DNA from: JADHUC01 sp964623055
GTDB taxonomy: Bacteria > Planctomycetota > Planctomycetia > Pirellulales > Pirellulaceae
Length of the DNA: 64,000 bases
Reading direction: 5' to 3'
Assembly (NCBI GenBank): GCA_964623055.1
Contig: CAZURK010000009.1
Span: forward strand, 56,699-120,698
Shown here: in pieces, positions 1 to 9,308 of the stretch
Numbering within the stretch: position 1 is the first letter of the stretch
How the letters are laid out: the number at the start of each line of letters is the position of its first letter
Made by a program: the position numbers and the translations under genes
Notes under the pieces: model-generated
What the model saw: only the letters and a program-made list of their open reading frames with translations
The model's database searches: none
Told to the model about the DNA's origin: nothing

Positions 1-1
1 G

Positions 2-139
2 AGCAACGCGCGGTGGAGACAATGGCTGGCGGCCGAACACAAACTCGCCGACGACGGAAAGCTGTCCTTCAGCAAAACCGCCGCCCAGATCAACGCCAAA
101 TCGCTTGCCGAGTTGATGACCGAACTTCTGGGAGAGTAG
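2..139 (+). CDS. C-terminal end of an unidentified protein (partial)
   Basis: The last 45 codons of a gene that begins before the window; the stop is TAG at 137-139. The peptide reads like a true C-terminus: an amphipathic, Lys/Ala/Leu-rich stretch ending in AELMTELLGE. It has no motif that allows a family to be named. A second frame is also open across these bases, but its composition (runs of Arg and Gln) is that of a shadow. The next gene, 82 bases downstream, is on the opposite strand, so the two converge. Family unknown; confidence is mainly that this frame is the coding one. Confidence 0.5.
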   Translation, partial: SNARWRQWLAAEHKLADDGKLSFSKTAAQINAKSLAELMTELLGE

Positions 140-220
140 GCGGCTGGAAATCGTTGATGGCAACACAGATCCAAAGATTTGACCCCGCGTCACACCGCGT
201 CACGGACCCGCGTCACGAGC

Positions 221-2026
221 TCATTCGCCGTCCTCCCAGCAGCTACCAGCCGCTTCGGACCACTGGTATTGCTGTACCGTGGGTTTTGGCAACACGTCAA
301 CTGGGCCGTACTCATACCAACGCTCGTAGATCAACCATTCAAGATAGGAGGACACCGCCACCACAACAGCGCCAGCCGCCGTTAACCACGGCGATGTGGC
401 AAACAGCAGGAACAAGCCGGCAATCATGATGGCAAGTATCAGCAGGGCTGCTGCGAGCGCAATAGCTTCTTGCTTGGGTCTCCAGGGATGCCGTGTGCCC
501 TGGTCGAAACGCAGCACAATTGGAATCGTTTGGAGTACGACCACCACATAGGTTAGCTTGACCGCCAAGATCGCGCCCCAGTAAGGCGACATGCCGTTCT
601 TCCACGCGCCGAATGCTCCACCCAATACGGCAAGCGGCAGCCAAGCAAGACATCGCAGGCCGTTGACCGTGAGGATGACTCGAGAGGTCTCTCGGTACGA
701 AATCGGCAGAATTCGATAAGTGTTAGATACGTCACTGGTTTCAAGCGGCAACCTCGGCCAGTCTCCACCAAACACAGGAGCGCCCGCAAGCGCACATCCG
801 CCGATCAGTAGAAACACAATCCAGGTCCAATCCTGACTGAGCGGCAGCGCGAGAATCGCAACAAGCGATATGAACAGCAAGACTGCCGATCTTCTCCATG
901 ATCGGGTCCAGTGAAGCGGGCATGACCACGATCCGCCCGTTAGGATCTCTGCAATGGAGCGCTCACGCGGGGTCAGACATCTGGCAACGACGCGTTCAAT
1001 CCAACCAGACTGCTGCCACGGCAAGCCGGTCCACATGAGATCCAGCACCGACCTGACGGTCCAATCGCGTTCGGTGGGCCGAGGGACGAAAGGCCGTGGG
1101 GGTCTCTTGGGACCGCGAGAGCTCCCCGAGGAACTCGGTCTGGCACGTGAGGGAGTCGGCTGGCCGGTGGGTTGCGGCGACCGCTTGGCTGCGTGCCAGT
1201 CCAAAACGGCTCCTGTTCCGTAGACTCCATGGAACTCGAACTCGCGGACGCAGTACGATCGCTTCAGCCTCCGGTAGGCAAACGGCAGCGGAAGCAGAAG
1301 TGCCACGGCGCCCATGACGAAGCCCCACGTCGGGATCGGGCTATCCGCAATGACGCTGTGGAAAGCGCCCGCCGGCCATCCCGTCGGAATTGCCAGCAAA
1401 ATCCACGCGGCCACCGACTGGACATTCGCAGCAACGAAGTCTGCCGAAAAAAGAAAAGCCGCCAACAGAACGACAAATGGCAGCGACAAGCGGAGGTCGA
1501 CGCGCCGCGAAGGCCAATACGCCAAACAGCATGTAGACAGGGATAGTACGGCCAGCCACTGTGCGATCGCGGCCGCGGCGATCTGCAGCCATACGACACG
1601 ATCGAACTGGCCGAAACAGGCCAACGAGGCATACAAGGCAAAGAGGAGGTAGAGCGTGAAACCAGAGGACAGCAGAGAGCGCCGCCAGATGCGTCGGAAT
1701 ACGTACGAATCAGACACTGGTAGAAGTGAAGACCGAAGGACTTCATCCGAATAGCGGAACTCGGACTGAAGGCCGCGGGTCCGCCCCATCACGGCCAGCA
1801 CTGTGAACAGAGTGGCGAACACCAGGACCACTTCGGTCTTGTCTGCCACCGTCAAGAAGCGTGCGGCCACCAGCGTGAGTATCACGATCAGGAAACACCC
1901 CGCGCCAAACTGCCGCAGTCGCCCCGCAAACCTCAGTATGGATCGCCACACCTTCGTTCGCCGACGCTGTTCCTTGCGGATGCGTTGACGAATTCTCTTC
2001 TGTAGGGAGCGGCGAAAGAACATCAT
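221..2026 (-). CDS. ABC transporter permease, ABC-2-like, multispanning
   Basis: A 601-residue integral membrane protein and presumably the transmembrane half of an ABC exporter, working with the ATPase encoded just upstream. A very basic N-terminus (residues 1-30, many Arg/Lys) precedes about 12-13 hydrophobic segments in two blocks, roughly residues 40-250 and 385-580. Between them is a polar cytoplasmic loop (about 275-345) rich in Pro, Arg and Ser. The start overlaps the ATPase stop by one base (TGATG), so translation is probably coupled; an AGGAA ribosome site lies seven bases before the ATG. The substrate cannot be read from the sequence. Similar two-gene exporters are common in planctomycetes. 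Confidence 0.8.
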   Translation of the reverse strand: MMFFRRSLQKRIRQRIRKEQRRRTKVWRSILRFAGRLRQFGAGCFLIVILTLVAARFLTVADKTEVVLVFATLFTVLAVMGRTRGLQSEFRYSDEVLRSSLLPVSDSYVFRRIWRRSLLSSGFTLYLLFALYASLACFGQFDRVVWLQIAAAAIAQWLAVLSLSTCCLAYWPSRRVDLRLSLPFVVLLAAFLFSADFVAANVQSVAAWILLAIPTGWPAGAFHSVIADSPIPTWGFVMGAVALLLPLPFAYRRLKRSYCVREFEFHGVYGTGAVLDWHAAKRSPQPTGQPTPSRARPSSSGSSRGPKRPPRPFVPRPTERDWTVRSVLDLMWTGLPWQQSGWIERVVARCLTPRERSIAEILTGGSWSCPLHWTRSWRRSAVLLFISLVAILALPLSQDWTWIVFLLIGGCALAGAPVFGGDWPRLPLETSDVSNTYRILPISYRETSRVILTVNGLRCLAWLPLAVLGGAFGAWKNGMSPYWGAILAVKLTYVVVVLQTIPIVLRFDQGTRHPWRPKQEAIALAAALLILAIMIAGLFLLFATSPWLTAAGAVVVAVSSYLEWLIYERWYEYGPVDVLPKPTVQQYQWSEAAGSCWEDGE

Positions 2027-2757
2027 CAGTCGGTTCCTCGGAGTCGCTGGAACAGTTCCTCCAGAACGTTGTCTTCATCGGTTACCAATTGGCGAAGGTG
2101 ATCCATTCCGTCGAACGCATGAACCCGGCCTTCGTGGAGAATGCAGATCTTATCGGAAAACGACTCCGCAATGTCCAGGATCTGCGTGGAGTAAACCACG
2201 GTCCGCCCGCACTTCGCAGCCGCTCGGGCATGACGTTTCAAGGCGATGAGCCCATGCGGATCCATGCCGGATGCCATGGGTTCGTCCAACAGCCAGAGAT
2301 CAGGATCGACTGCCAGAAGAGAAACTAGGCCGGCTTTGTATGCCTGCCCACGCGACAAGTTGCAGGTCAACGTATCTGCCGCGGAGAGGAGATCAAATTC
2401 GTGAAGAAGTCCAACCACCCTAGCTTCGACGTCTTGTTGTTCCTTCCCGTATAGCTCCAAGGTCAGGCCGATTTGGCGCACGGCATCAAACGAGGAGAAC
2501 TGACTCGGATAGTCCGGAAGGAAAACGAAACGCTGGCGAAGGTCAAGTCGATGGCGCCCGAAAAGCTGGTCGTCGTAGCGTATCTCGCCTTGGTCGGGGA
2601 CCACCAACCCGGCCAGGCATCGCAGCAAGGTCGTCTTGCCCGCGCCGTTGGGCCCGAGAATGGCAACGATTTGTCCAGGTTCGATCTCCAGCGAGACGTC
2701 TTCAAGCGCCCTGGACCAGCCAAATGACTTGGAGAGACTCGAGATTTCAATCTTCAT
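2026..2757 (-). CDS. ABC transporter ATP-binding protein
   Basis: A 243-residue nucleotide-binding subunit. Walker A GPNGAGKTT is at residues 35-43, the signature LSRGQ (for LSGGQ) at 134-138, Walker B LWLLDE at 154-159 and a D-loop SGMD at 163-166. The H-loop, normally STH in ABC-2 exporters, reads STQ, so the switch histidine is glutamine at residue 192; ATP turnover may be slow or depend on another residue. The ATG at 2757 is preferred over an in-frame TTG one codon earlier, although the ribosome site is weak. It overlaps the permease gene by one base and must form the transporter with it. The 5-prime neighbour across a 244-base divergent intergenic region is an exported hydrolase on the other strand. 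Confidence 0.88.
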   Translation of the reverse strand: MKIEISSLSKSFGWSRALEDVSLEIEPGQIVAILGPNGAGKTTLLRCLAGLVVPDQGEIRYDDQLFGRHRLDLRQRFVFLPDYPSQFSSFDAVRQIGLTLELYGKEQQDVEARVVGLLHEFDLLSAADTLTCNLSRGQAYKAGLVSLLAVDPDLWLLDEPMASGMDPHGLIALKRHARAAAKCGRTVVYSTQILDIAESFSDKICILHEGRVHAFDGMDHLRQLVTDEDNVLEELFQRLRGTD

Positions 2758-2790
2758 CAAGACGACCTACAGTCGAGTAGTCGAGTCGAG

Positions 2791-2854
2791 TAGGGCCGGT
2801 TCCTACCGGCCAGCGTCTGATCGTGGTCTGATCGGCCGGTGGGAACCGGCCCTA
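2791..2854. repeat. Palindromic element, GTAGGGCCGG family
   Basis: Two 21-base arms (2791-2811 and 2834-2854) are inverted copies with a single mismatch, separated by 22 bases. With the preceding G the ends read GTAGGG and CCCTAC. The element lies in the divergent intergenic region between the ABC ATPase and the hydrolase gene. No coding content. It resembles the REP-like palindromes scattered through planctomycete genomes; function unknown. Confidence 0.8.
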
Positions 2855-3001
2855 CGCGTACTGCCCCCAACATCTGGTTCCGACTCTCCATTGTCAAGCT
2901 GACATCGCCTGAGATTGCTGGCAGACCGATTCTTCAAACCTTACACTGGCCACAACTTCCGAATCCATCGGGTCCCCGACCGTGCGCCGAGGAGAAGAGC
3001 C

Positions 3002-5335
3002 GTGAAACTAGCAATTGAATTGGGACTGGTCGTTCTGGCGTTCTCGCTGAATGCTGGAGCTGATGACAGCGGCCAAGTGGTTCCGCCCAAACAGAGAGTC
3101 GTGCTTGCCGAGCGGTTGGACTTGCCGGCCAACAAACGCCACTCGCTGAAGTTCACTGTGCCAAGCCTGGGCAAAGGGCGCGAGCCGTACCTGTTCTTCA
3201 AGGCTGCCGCCCAGTCGAAGAGGGCCGGCGGCTACTGCAATCGCGCCATTCGCGTTCTTGTCAACGACAAGCCCGTTGACACCGAGCGTCTGAGCAACCG
3301 TCCGGCCACGGCTACGATGATGAACGGGCACGTGCTGACGGTGGCGCAAGGCGACGGCTCGTTGCTCATCCCTTGGGCGCCGGACTTCACCACCACCGAC
3401 AAGGATCCTGTCTACGCACTGACGGGCGGCGTCAAGGCTTGCGAGTACGAGTTGTACCTCGGCGGACTGATCCGGGAAGGTGACAACACGATCACGTTCT
3501 TCAACGCCAACGCCGCCGGTCTCAACTACACCGTCTTGTTCGGAGACATCGAATTCCGTACACGACCCGATCCGCCGACATCCAAAGCCTTCACACCAGC
3601 GCCCACCGGCGAGCTGCCGGTGATTGTCCCGAAGACCAACTTCCCGAAGACGTACACCGACCTCCGGCAGGATGACGCGGAGATCTCGTTCGCCGTAGGC
3701 GGCAGCACGTTCACCGTTCACAGCAAGTTCTCCACACCCGATGGCCAATGGGTGACGGGCGATACCCCGTACTTCCGCCATCGCCGCGCTGTTGTCGAGC
3801 ACGATGAATGGATCCTGGTGCGCGACACGTTGATCAACCAGACGACCGAGAACCTGCCGCTGATGCAACATCATCGCTCGCCGGTTGGTGCCGAGGCCGA
3901 CGCCGTGTGGCTGGCCGGCGCCAAGATGCCGACGAAGTCCGGCAAACACACCAGCGGCGCCAACCCCAGCGCCTTTGCTGCGACCGAACAGGGCGGCATC
4001 GGGTTGGTTGCGTTGAACGACGAATTCCGTGTGCATGCCACCATGATCGCCGACGACGGGTCGACCACGCTGTCTGATCCGCACTTCGTGCTCGCCCCAG
4101 GCGCAACCTACACGGCCGAATTCGCCATCGTGCCCGTCGCCGATCCGGACTTCTATGCCTTTGTGAACGCAGCACGTCGAATGCTCGACGTCAACTTCAA
4201 GCTGGACGTTTGCTTCGCCTTTATGTTTCACAAACCGCCCGTCTACGAGTGGTCCGATACTACTTTCACCCGGTTCATCGAAAACAAGAGTGCCAATTTT
4301 GTTGTCAAGTCCAACTACGGCGTGCGCACCAAGAACGGGCACCCCGCACGATCGACCGACTGGATCGCCGGACCGCATACGATCTACCGCGACTTCCACA
4401 ACCGCGTCCGCAGGTTCTATCCCGACCGGTCCGTCAAGACCGGAATCTACTATCATTGCTTCCTCGACACGCACGAGCCGAACAAAGAGCGTTTCGCGGC
4501 GGATCGCGCTTGTGGCTCGAGCGGCAACCACATCACATACGGGCGAGGACGCCACAGCTACATGAGCCTGTACGTGCCGACGGCTGAGAAGGGCCGTTGG
4601 GGCGAGGAAATGGCCAAGGTGCTCGACGTCATCATGGAGGGCATCGGCGTCGACGGCGTGTTTTGGGACGAGTTTGCCTGGTCGACCACACCATTCGTCT
4701 ACAGTCACCCGGACGGCTGCTCGGCCGATATCGACCCGAAGACGCATCAGATCCGCCGGCTCAAAGGCAGCATGTCGCTCTTGAGTCGCGAGTTTCGCGC
4801 CGCCCAAGTCAAACGCATCCAGAACCGCGGCGCAATGTTGATTGCCAACGGTGCGCCGTGGACCCGCACGCTTTCGCAACTCAGGTTCCCTGCCTTCACC
4901 GAGACCGGCTCGATCAGCCACTGCCGCAAGATGTTGCTCTACAGCCCCATGGCCCTGGGCGACCACCTGACCGAACGCAGCCAGAAGGATGCCTACCGCG
5001 TAATGATGAGGGCCCTTGACTACGGCTGTCTCTACGCGTGGTATGGCTCCAACGTGTATCCGGAGAACAAGACGCTGACCGAGCACATGTATCCCATAAC
5101 ACCGCTCGAGATCCACAGCGGCTATGTGATCGGGCACGAACGAATCATAACCAACCGCAGCGGCCTGTTCGGCTGGGACGACGAAGGTGACTTCCGCGGA
5201 TTCGTCTACGACCGTGAAGGCCGCCGGGCCGACGGCTATCCCGTCAAGAAAGTCGAACGCGACGGCAAGACCTACGCCGAAGTACGCATCCCCGGCGGTT
5301 ATTCTGCAGCGATCGTGCGTGTCGAGACAGAGTAA
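3002..5335 (+). CDS. Exported glycoside-hydrolase-like protein
   Basis: A 777-residue protein with a Sec-type leader (hydrophobic residues about 3-18, ending NAGA). The GTG at 3002 is chosen because AGGAGA lies just upstream and the leader begins there; an ATG 87 bases upstream is in frame but would add an Arg-rich, non-signal N-terminus. The N-terminal half looks like beta-sandwich and accessory regions. The C-terminal half resembles a TIM-barrel hydrolase: the motif GVDGVFWDEF carries adjacent acidic residues D556 and E557, typical of a barrel strand holding a catalytic acid. I cannot assign a GH family number. It is probably secreted and acts on polysaccharide; it stands alone with no same-strand partner. 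Confidence 0.62.
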   Translation: MKLAIELGLVVLAFSLNAGADDSGQVVPPKQRVVLAERLDLPANKRHSLKFTVPSLGKGREPYLFFKAAAQSKRAGGYCNRAIRVLVNDKPVDTERLSNRPATATMMNGHVLTVAQGDGSLLIPWAPDFTTTDKDPVYALTGGVKACEYELYLGGLIREGDNTITFFNANAAGLNYTVLFGDIEFRTRPDPPTSKAFTPAPTGELPVIVPKTNFPKTYTDLRQDDAEISFAVGGSTFTVHSKFSTPDGQWVTGDTPYFRHRRAVVEHDEWILVRDTLINQTTENLPLMQHHRSPVGAEADAVWLAGAKMPTKSGKHTSGANPSAFAATEQGGIGLVALNDEFRVHATMIADDGSTTLSDPHFVLAPGATYTAEFAIVPVADPDFYAFVNAARRMLDVNFKLDVCFAFMFHKPPVYEWSDTTFTRFIENKSANFVVKSNYGVRTKNGHPARSTDWIAGPHTIYRDFHNRVRRFYPDRSVKTGIYYHCFLDTHEPNKERFAADRACGSSGNHITYGRGRHSYMSLYVPTAEKGRWGEEMAKVLDVIMEGIGVDGVFWDEFAWSTTPFVYSHPDGCSADIDPKTHQIRRLKGSMSLLSREFRAAQVKRIQNRGAMLIANGAPWTRTLSQLRFPAFTETGSISHCRKMLLYSPMALGDHLTERSQKDAYRVMMRALDYGCLYAWYGSNVYPENKTLTEHMYPITPLEIHSGYVIGHERIITNRSGLFGWDDEGDFRGFVYDREGRRADGYPVKKVERDGKTYAEVRIPGGYSAAIVRVETE

Positions 5336-5383
5336 ACTCTCGGTACCAGAGGACCGGACACGACGGCGTCCATTGATAGTTCT

Positions 5384-5448
5384 GTAACCCGAAGCGTTAA
5401 CGAGGGAGAATCGCCGGTTAGGATTCCCTCGCTAACGCTTCGGGTTAC
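5384..5448. repeat. Palindromic element, GTAACCCGAAGCG family
   Basis: Arms of 24 bases (5384-5407 and 5425-5448) with one mismatch and a 17-base loop. The ends are GTAACCC and GGGTTAC. It sits 48 bases after the hydrolase stop, in a convergent intergenic region, and could fold as a bidirectional transcription barrier, though no T-tract follows. The rest of this 263-base gap shows nothing else I can name. Confidence 0.85.
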
Positions 5449-5598
5449 TAGGGTTCATGGCCAGAGCCGTGCTAAGGGAAGTAGGGCTGTACGATGCGAG
5501 ATTGTAGATCAGCCGTTGGCCGAGTCTGTCAGAGGCCGCCTTTGAAACGAATGTCCGAGTCCGAAACGAGAACCCGGCAATGGGCTCCCGGGTAGCGG

Positions 5599-6351
5599 TT
5601 ACCAGAACTTGTGAACGTCGATGCCGGGGTGGCGCGACCGAAACTTCTTAATTCGTTCCCGGGTAACTTCTGTACCGGTGACCTCAACCACCTTCAGTGA
5701 TTTCAGTCGCGCCAAATGGGTGAACAGTCCATTCGTGACTTCTGTGCCTCTTAACCCGAGCTTCTCCAATTGCGGGAAGCCGTCAAAGCACTTGCCCACG
5801 CGATCATCGACGCTCGTATCCATGACACTCAACTCACGCAAGCTCTTGATTCGTGACAGTTCACGAAAGCACGCCCCAACGACCGAGCAGTCCTCGACTT
5901 TCAATACTTCCAACCGCGGGAGCTTGGCCAACTGCGCGACCCCGCGATCCGTGAGACGGCAACCGTCGAACTCAACCCATGTCAGAGTGTCAATTGTTGC
6001 CAACACCTGCAGACCGTCATCGGTAATGGCACAATCGTCCACAACCAGGACACGTAGTTTCGGAAGAGTCTTAAGAACATCGAACAGTTTATTGGTGACG
6101 CGAGATTTCCCGCCGATTGCGACGGACCAAATGTGACGTGCACCCGTTATCTGCGCTACATCATCGTCGTCGATCCAGGGCCCCTCCTCATCATCTGCCT
6201 TGCACCCGGCAAAAAACAGAATAGTCTCAAGCTCAGCAATTCTCTCTTTGCTCAGCCTTTGGCCGGGAAGCACTATGGCGGAAACAGGCTTGCTATCAGT
6301 GGCCTTGGGTTGAGCAAGCAAAGCGACGAGCAGTAGAAGGCATGTCTTCAT
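5599..6351 (-). CDS. Exported leucine-rich-repeat protein
   Basis: A 250-residue protein with a short Sec leader (MKTCLLLLVALLAQ). From about residue 85 to 240 it consists of roughly 24-residue leucine-rich repeats of the form LP.L.VL.V..C.ITD.GL..L, including ITDDGLQVL and LTDRGVAQL. These match the cysteine-containing LRR type common in planctomycetes. The family forms a curved solenoid for protein binding; no catalytic motif is visible. No convincing ribosome site precedes the ATG. It is the last of four same-strand genes (LRR, membrane protein, Rhs tip, transglutaminase-like), but the 148-base gap to the next gene makes co-transcription uncertain. Confidence 0.75.
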   Translation of the reverse strand: MKTCLLLLVALLAQPKATDSKPVSAIVLPGQRLSKERIAELETILFFAGCKADDEEGPWIDDDDVAQITGARHIWSVAIGGKSRVTNKLFDVLKTLPKLRVLVVDDCAITDDGLQVLATIDTLTWVEFDGCRLTDRGVAQLAKLPRLEVLKVEDCSVVGACFRELSRIKSLRELSVMDTSVDDRVGKCFDGFPQLEKLGLRGTEVTNGLFTHLARLKSLKVVEVTGTEVTRERIKKFRSRHPGIDVHKFW

Positions 6352-6499
6352 GGGATCACACCATTTGTATCAGTTTTCTCCCTCAAGGCCGACCCACCAC
6401 TCGTGCGAGTGATATACCTCTTCCGACGCTGCGCGCGGCTTGTTCTTCTCGTCATGCTCTATCACACCAGTCGACAACTGCCTCCCCGACGACAACTGT

Positions 6500-6982
6500 T
6501 CATTTACGACTCGCTGGATCAGGACACTCCCCAGTGTCTTCCCCTTCGTCTATGACTTGGATTAGGTGCCCGATTCCCAATTCGTCAAGTTCTTCGAGCA
6601 ACCTGTCCATACCCCCACCAGCCTCCTGTTTGCCACGCTCTTCAATTGGCCGTTGCCTTTCGTCCTTGATCAGATCCAACAGCTTCTTCTCTAGCAACTC
6701 CTGGTATCGTCGCACAGCAAGCTCAGCTCGCGCCCGGCTTTCGAATTCGCGCTGTTCGAGACTCTCAATACGCGAGTTGTTAGAGGCACGCCCCGCGAAG
6801 AACACCCCAATTAGGGTGATTGAAAGCATCAGGAACCGCAGGGAAAACCGACAAAACCGTCCGTGGCGCTTGGTGTTGGAGTCCTGCCCACAACACCCAT
6901 CACCAGAGGCCTCCGATCCGTCTCGTGCTTTCGAAGGGGCTCTTCCAGAAGACTCCAACGCGGACGACTGCTGTGTACACAT
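6500..6982 (-). CDS. Small membrane-anchored coiled-coil protein, unknown function
   Basis: 160 residues. A polar N-terminal segment rich in Ser and Gly is followed by Arg-rich residues and one transmembrane helix (about 49-65, within LRFLMLSITLIGVFFAG). A long charged helical region follows (about 70-145, rich in Glu, Arg and Leu), then a short acidic tail. RFSLRFLML before the helix is a common planctomycete membrane-anchor pattern. The start could be further in, since the first 40 residues are low in structure; AAGG lies before this ATG. It begins 15 bases after the Rhs-tip gene and is probably co-transcribed with it. A role as that protein's partner or immunity factor is possible, but only inferred from position. 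Confidence 0.5.
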   Translation of the reverse strand: MCTQQSSALESSGRAPSKARDGSEASGDGCCGQDSNTKRHGRFCRFSLRFLMLSITLIGVFFAGRASNNSRIESLEQREFESRARAELAVRRYQELLEKKLLDLIKDERQRPIEERGKQEAGGGMDRLLEELDELGIGHLIQVIDEGEDTGECPDPASRK

Positions 6983-6997
6983 CCTTTTGCCTTCGTG

Positions 6998-7675
6998 CTA
7001 TCCGACTTGCCACGGAGAAATGGGCCTGTCCAAAGGAGTAACACACTCACCGCACGTCTTTTTATATTCCTTCCGCATGGCTTTCGGACCGTCAAAGTCA
7101 ACGACCTTCCATCTACACACCAAAAGGAGATATAGCCGCCCAGGGTGGCCAAACCTGCTCCCAGTCGGGTCCTGCAGAATGTGCCTCCAGCAGTCACATT
7201 TGACTTTGATCTTTGTGTCCTCCTGGAACGTAATCTCGACTTTTTTCGAGCATCGCCTACGCCCCGTCACTTCGTAGAGGCAATTCATAACACGATATGT
7301 CTTCGTGCAGGGCTCCGTTCCCGCGGGAACGATCGCTTCTGCCGTGTACCAGTCACCACGGATGTAGAACACTCGGTGGCGCCCGGGCGGAAAGCAGCGC
7401 CCGAAATTGAGCCAATCGTCCAGTTCGCTTGCTTCGCCGATCCCTGTTATCACATTGCCCTCGACCGTGACAAACGGCTTGGTTTGTGCCGGCATCGGGA
7501 TGTTGCCCGACGGGTCCACTGCGTTCATTGGACTGTTGCGGACGTACGCATACGGATTCTCGTAGCTACGTTGGTGTGAGAATTCCCTCATGTCTGGAAC
7601 CGGGTACAAGACTGAGACACCGTCTGGTGAAAGAGGGTCCCGTGACATGAACCGGCCGAGTTCTTGCTGATACAT
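6998..7675 (-). CDS. Orphan Rhs C-terminal tip (RHS core boundary plus variable domain)
   Basis: 225 residues. The first 57 match the end of the RHS-repeat core: YQQELGRFMSRDPL at residues 2-15 and NPYAYVRNSPMNAVDPSG at about 40-57. In full-length Rhs proteins that boundary separates the shell from a variable, often toxic, C-terminal domain. Here the shell-forming repeats are absent: a TAG lies in frame 63 bases upstream, and the next gene ends 11 bases before the start. The remaining 168 residues hold several Cys (for example CDCWRH and CGEC), which suggests a metal-binding or disulfide-rich fold that I do not recognise. This is either a displaced tip from Rhs recombination or a stand-alone gene. 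The downstream small membrane gene may be its partner. Confidence 0.65.
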   Translation of the reverse strand: MYQQELGRFMSRDPLSPDGVSVLYPVPDMREFSHQRSYENPYAYVRNSPMNAVDPSGNIPMPAQTKPFVTVEGNVITGIGEASELDDWLNFGRCFPPGRHRVFYIRGDWYTAEAIVPAGTEPCTKTYRVMNCLYEVTGRRRCSKKVEITFQEDTKIKVKCDCWRHILQDPTGSRFGHPGRLYLLLVCRWKVVDFDGPKAMRKEYKKTCGECVTPLDRPISPWQVG

Positions 7676-7686
7676 TTTGAAGTCCT

Positions 7687-9024
7687 TTATGAGGGGCGAA
7701 GTGTTCGATTCGTATTGTTGTCGCCTAGCGCTTTCCTATTGTTCTCTTGGATACGCTGCAGTTGTTCCACGTGCGGGTCGGGGAGGACGCTCTGCGTTTG
7801 ACTCATGGGGGGCGACAACGGCTGGTGGGCGTCGTCAAGGGGCAGCGGGTCCGCGAGGTGTGGCGGCACGACCTGGATAGGCGTACCTGGAGGCAAATGA
7901 CTTGGGATCGGTCGGCCTGTAGCAATCTTGATGACCCTACCCGGAGACACTGGTGCAGTCGGCGGCAGAGGATCAGCCTGTTCCGGCGGCACGTATTGCA
8001 CTGGGACGTCTGCAGGCAGGCCGAAAGGAGGCGGTGTACCGAACGGCACCTTCACTATTGTGGGCGCAGACGAATAGGATTGCTCTTGTGGGGCGGCTTG
8101 TGCCAACCGGTTGCGTTCGTTGATCTCTCGGATGCTCTCCAATTCGCGTTCCCGCCACTGTTCGTATTCACGAGTTCGTTTGGCGTGCAGCCAGTCGTAG
8201 CGTTGATCCTCTGGTACCAGTTTGCGTGCGTAGTAATACGCCTTCAGGGCTTCGTCCATTTGACCGAGTTCCCAAAAGCACTCGCCCCGAAGAACAACGA
8301 AACTCCCAAACTCTTCTGTGGGCGTCAACGAACGCAGATAGCGGCCGTGCGAGAAGTCCACTTCCTGCCACAGATGCGGCCACTTGATGTAGTGGGAGTC
8401 GGGATGATAGAGGATTCCTTCTCCGGAACCCTCCACATTGAATCGATCCGGTGGGATCCAGAATTCCGTCTTGGGGCTGGCCCACTCGACGAGCGTCCCG
8501 CGCGGATCGTCCCAACGGAAGAACAGGTGCTCGCGCGTCTCGACAAGCTTCAGAGGATAGCCGAGTCGTCGTCCAACGGCGACATAGATGACGGGCATGG
8601 TGGCACAGGTTCCACCGCCGCCATTTTCGTCAAGGATGCCGTGAACGAACACATCGGCGGGGTCATGGAAATCCGGATCGAACTTCCGATCAGGATTGTA
8701 GACCACTCCGCAGTCTTCCTGGAGCACTTGAAGCAGTAAGTAACAACAGAACCGTCCCAGAGAGTTGCCATAGGAATACTCCGAGGGTGGCTGCTGACAC
8801 TGGGGATCGAACCGGTACATATGCCGGAGCGTTTCGATCCTAACTCGATCCGCCCAGTCGTCGAGCTTGTCGAGGTATTGCAGAACGTCGATGGCCTCAG
8901 TGCCGGGAAGCCCTTGTGCGGCAGCGAGGTTTAGGAGAACGACATCTTCGGAGGCTAAGGCTTTCTCGTCTTGGCGGTCACACAAGTGGGACCAAGATGG
9001 AATCAGTGGTTGATCCTTTGCCAT
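7687..9024 (-). CDS. Transglutaminase-like protein with proline-rich tail
   Basis: 445 residues with no evident signal peptide. Residues 45-260 resemble the SirB1/transglutaminase-like family. The segment GGGGTCATMP places the likely catalytic Cys at 140, and TREHLFFRWDD places His at 166 with Asp near 172, giving the Cys-His-Asp arrangement. A TPR-like stretch (about 235-275, GQMDEALKAYYYARKL) follows. From residue 330 on the sequence is Pro-rich and low complexity with repeated VP and DPLP elements, probably disordered. The family includes proteases and peptide cross-linking enzymes; the substrate here is unknown. The Rhs-tip gene starts 11 bases after the stop, so the two are probably co-transcribed. 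Confidence 0.7.
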   Translation of the reverse strand: MAKDQPLIPSWSHLCDRQDEKALASEDVVLLNLAAAQGLPGTEAIDVLQYLDKLDDWADRVRIETLRHMYRFDPQCQQPPSEYSYGNSLGRFCCYLLLQVLQEDCGVVYNPDRKFDPDFHDPADVFVHGILDENGGGGTCATMPVIYVAVGRRLGYPLKLVETREHLFFRWDDPRGTLVEWASPKTEFWIPPDRFNVEGSGEGILYHPDSHYIKWPHLWQEVDFSHGRYLRSLTPTEEFGSFVVLRGECFWELGQMDEALKAYYYARKLVPEDQRYDWLHAKRTREYEQWRERELESIREINERNRLAQAAPQEQSYSSAPTIVKVPFGTPPPFGLPADVPVQYVPPEQADPLPPTAPVSPGRVIKIATGRPIPSHLPPGTPIQVVPPHLADPLPLDDAHQPLSPPMSQTQSVLPDPHVEQLQRIQENNRKALGDNNTNRTLRPS

Positions 9025-9308
9025 GATTTCGCCCGTCCAGCTACGTCTTTCACCTTGACTGGCGACAAACCACTACCCCTGATTATTGCATTTCGGTGCC
9101 CCCACGGTCAAGCGATGGGATTGCAGAACCTGAACCGCACGTAGTCCGGAGGCTCCGATGTCGTCGTAGGCGATGGAGACATTCGGGCGATGGGCCGTGA
9201 TCCCCAGCGTGACAATTTCCGGTCACGCGGCGGGGCGGGGAAGACGACGCCGGTTGGGCGGAGTTGGCCTGGGAAGAACCCAAATGGTCCTGCATGCCCA
9301 GATGGACG

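Noticed and set aside
3008..5137. A 709-codon open frame antisense to the hydrolase-like gene
   Set aside because: It mirrors the plus-strand gene in a GC-rich region, has no leader or recognisable domain, and its residues look like reverse-strand noise. The plus strand has a signal peptide, ribosome site and hydrolase motif.
9073..9222. A 49-codon minus-strand frame reading like a protein end (TAHRPNVSIAYDDIGASGLR)
   Set aside because: It is bounded by stops, has no start or family match and is short enough to occur by chance.
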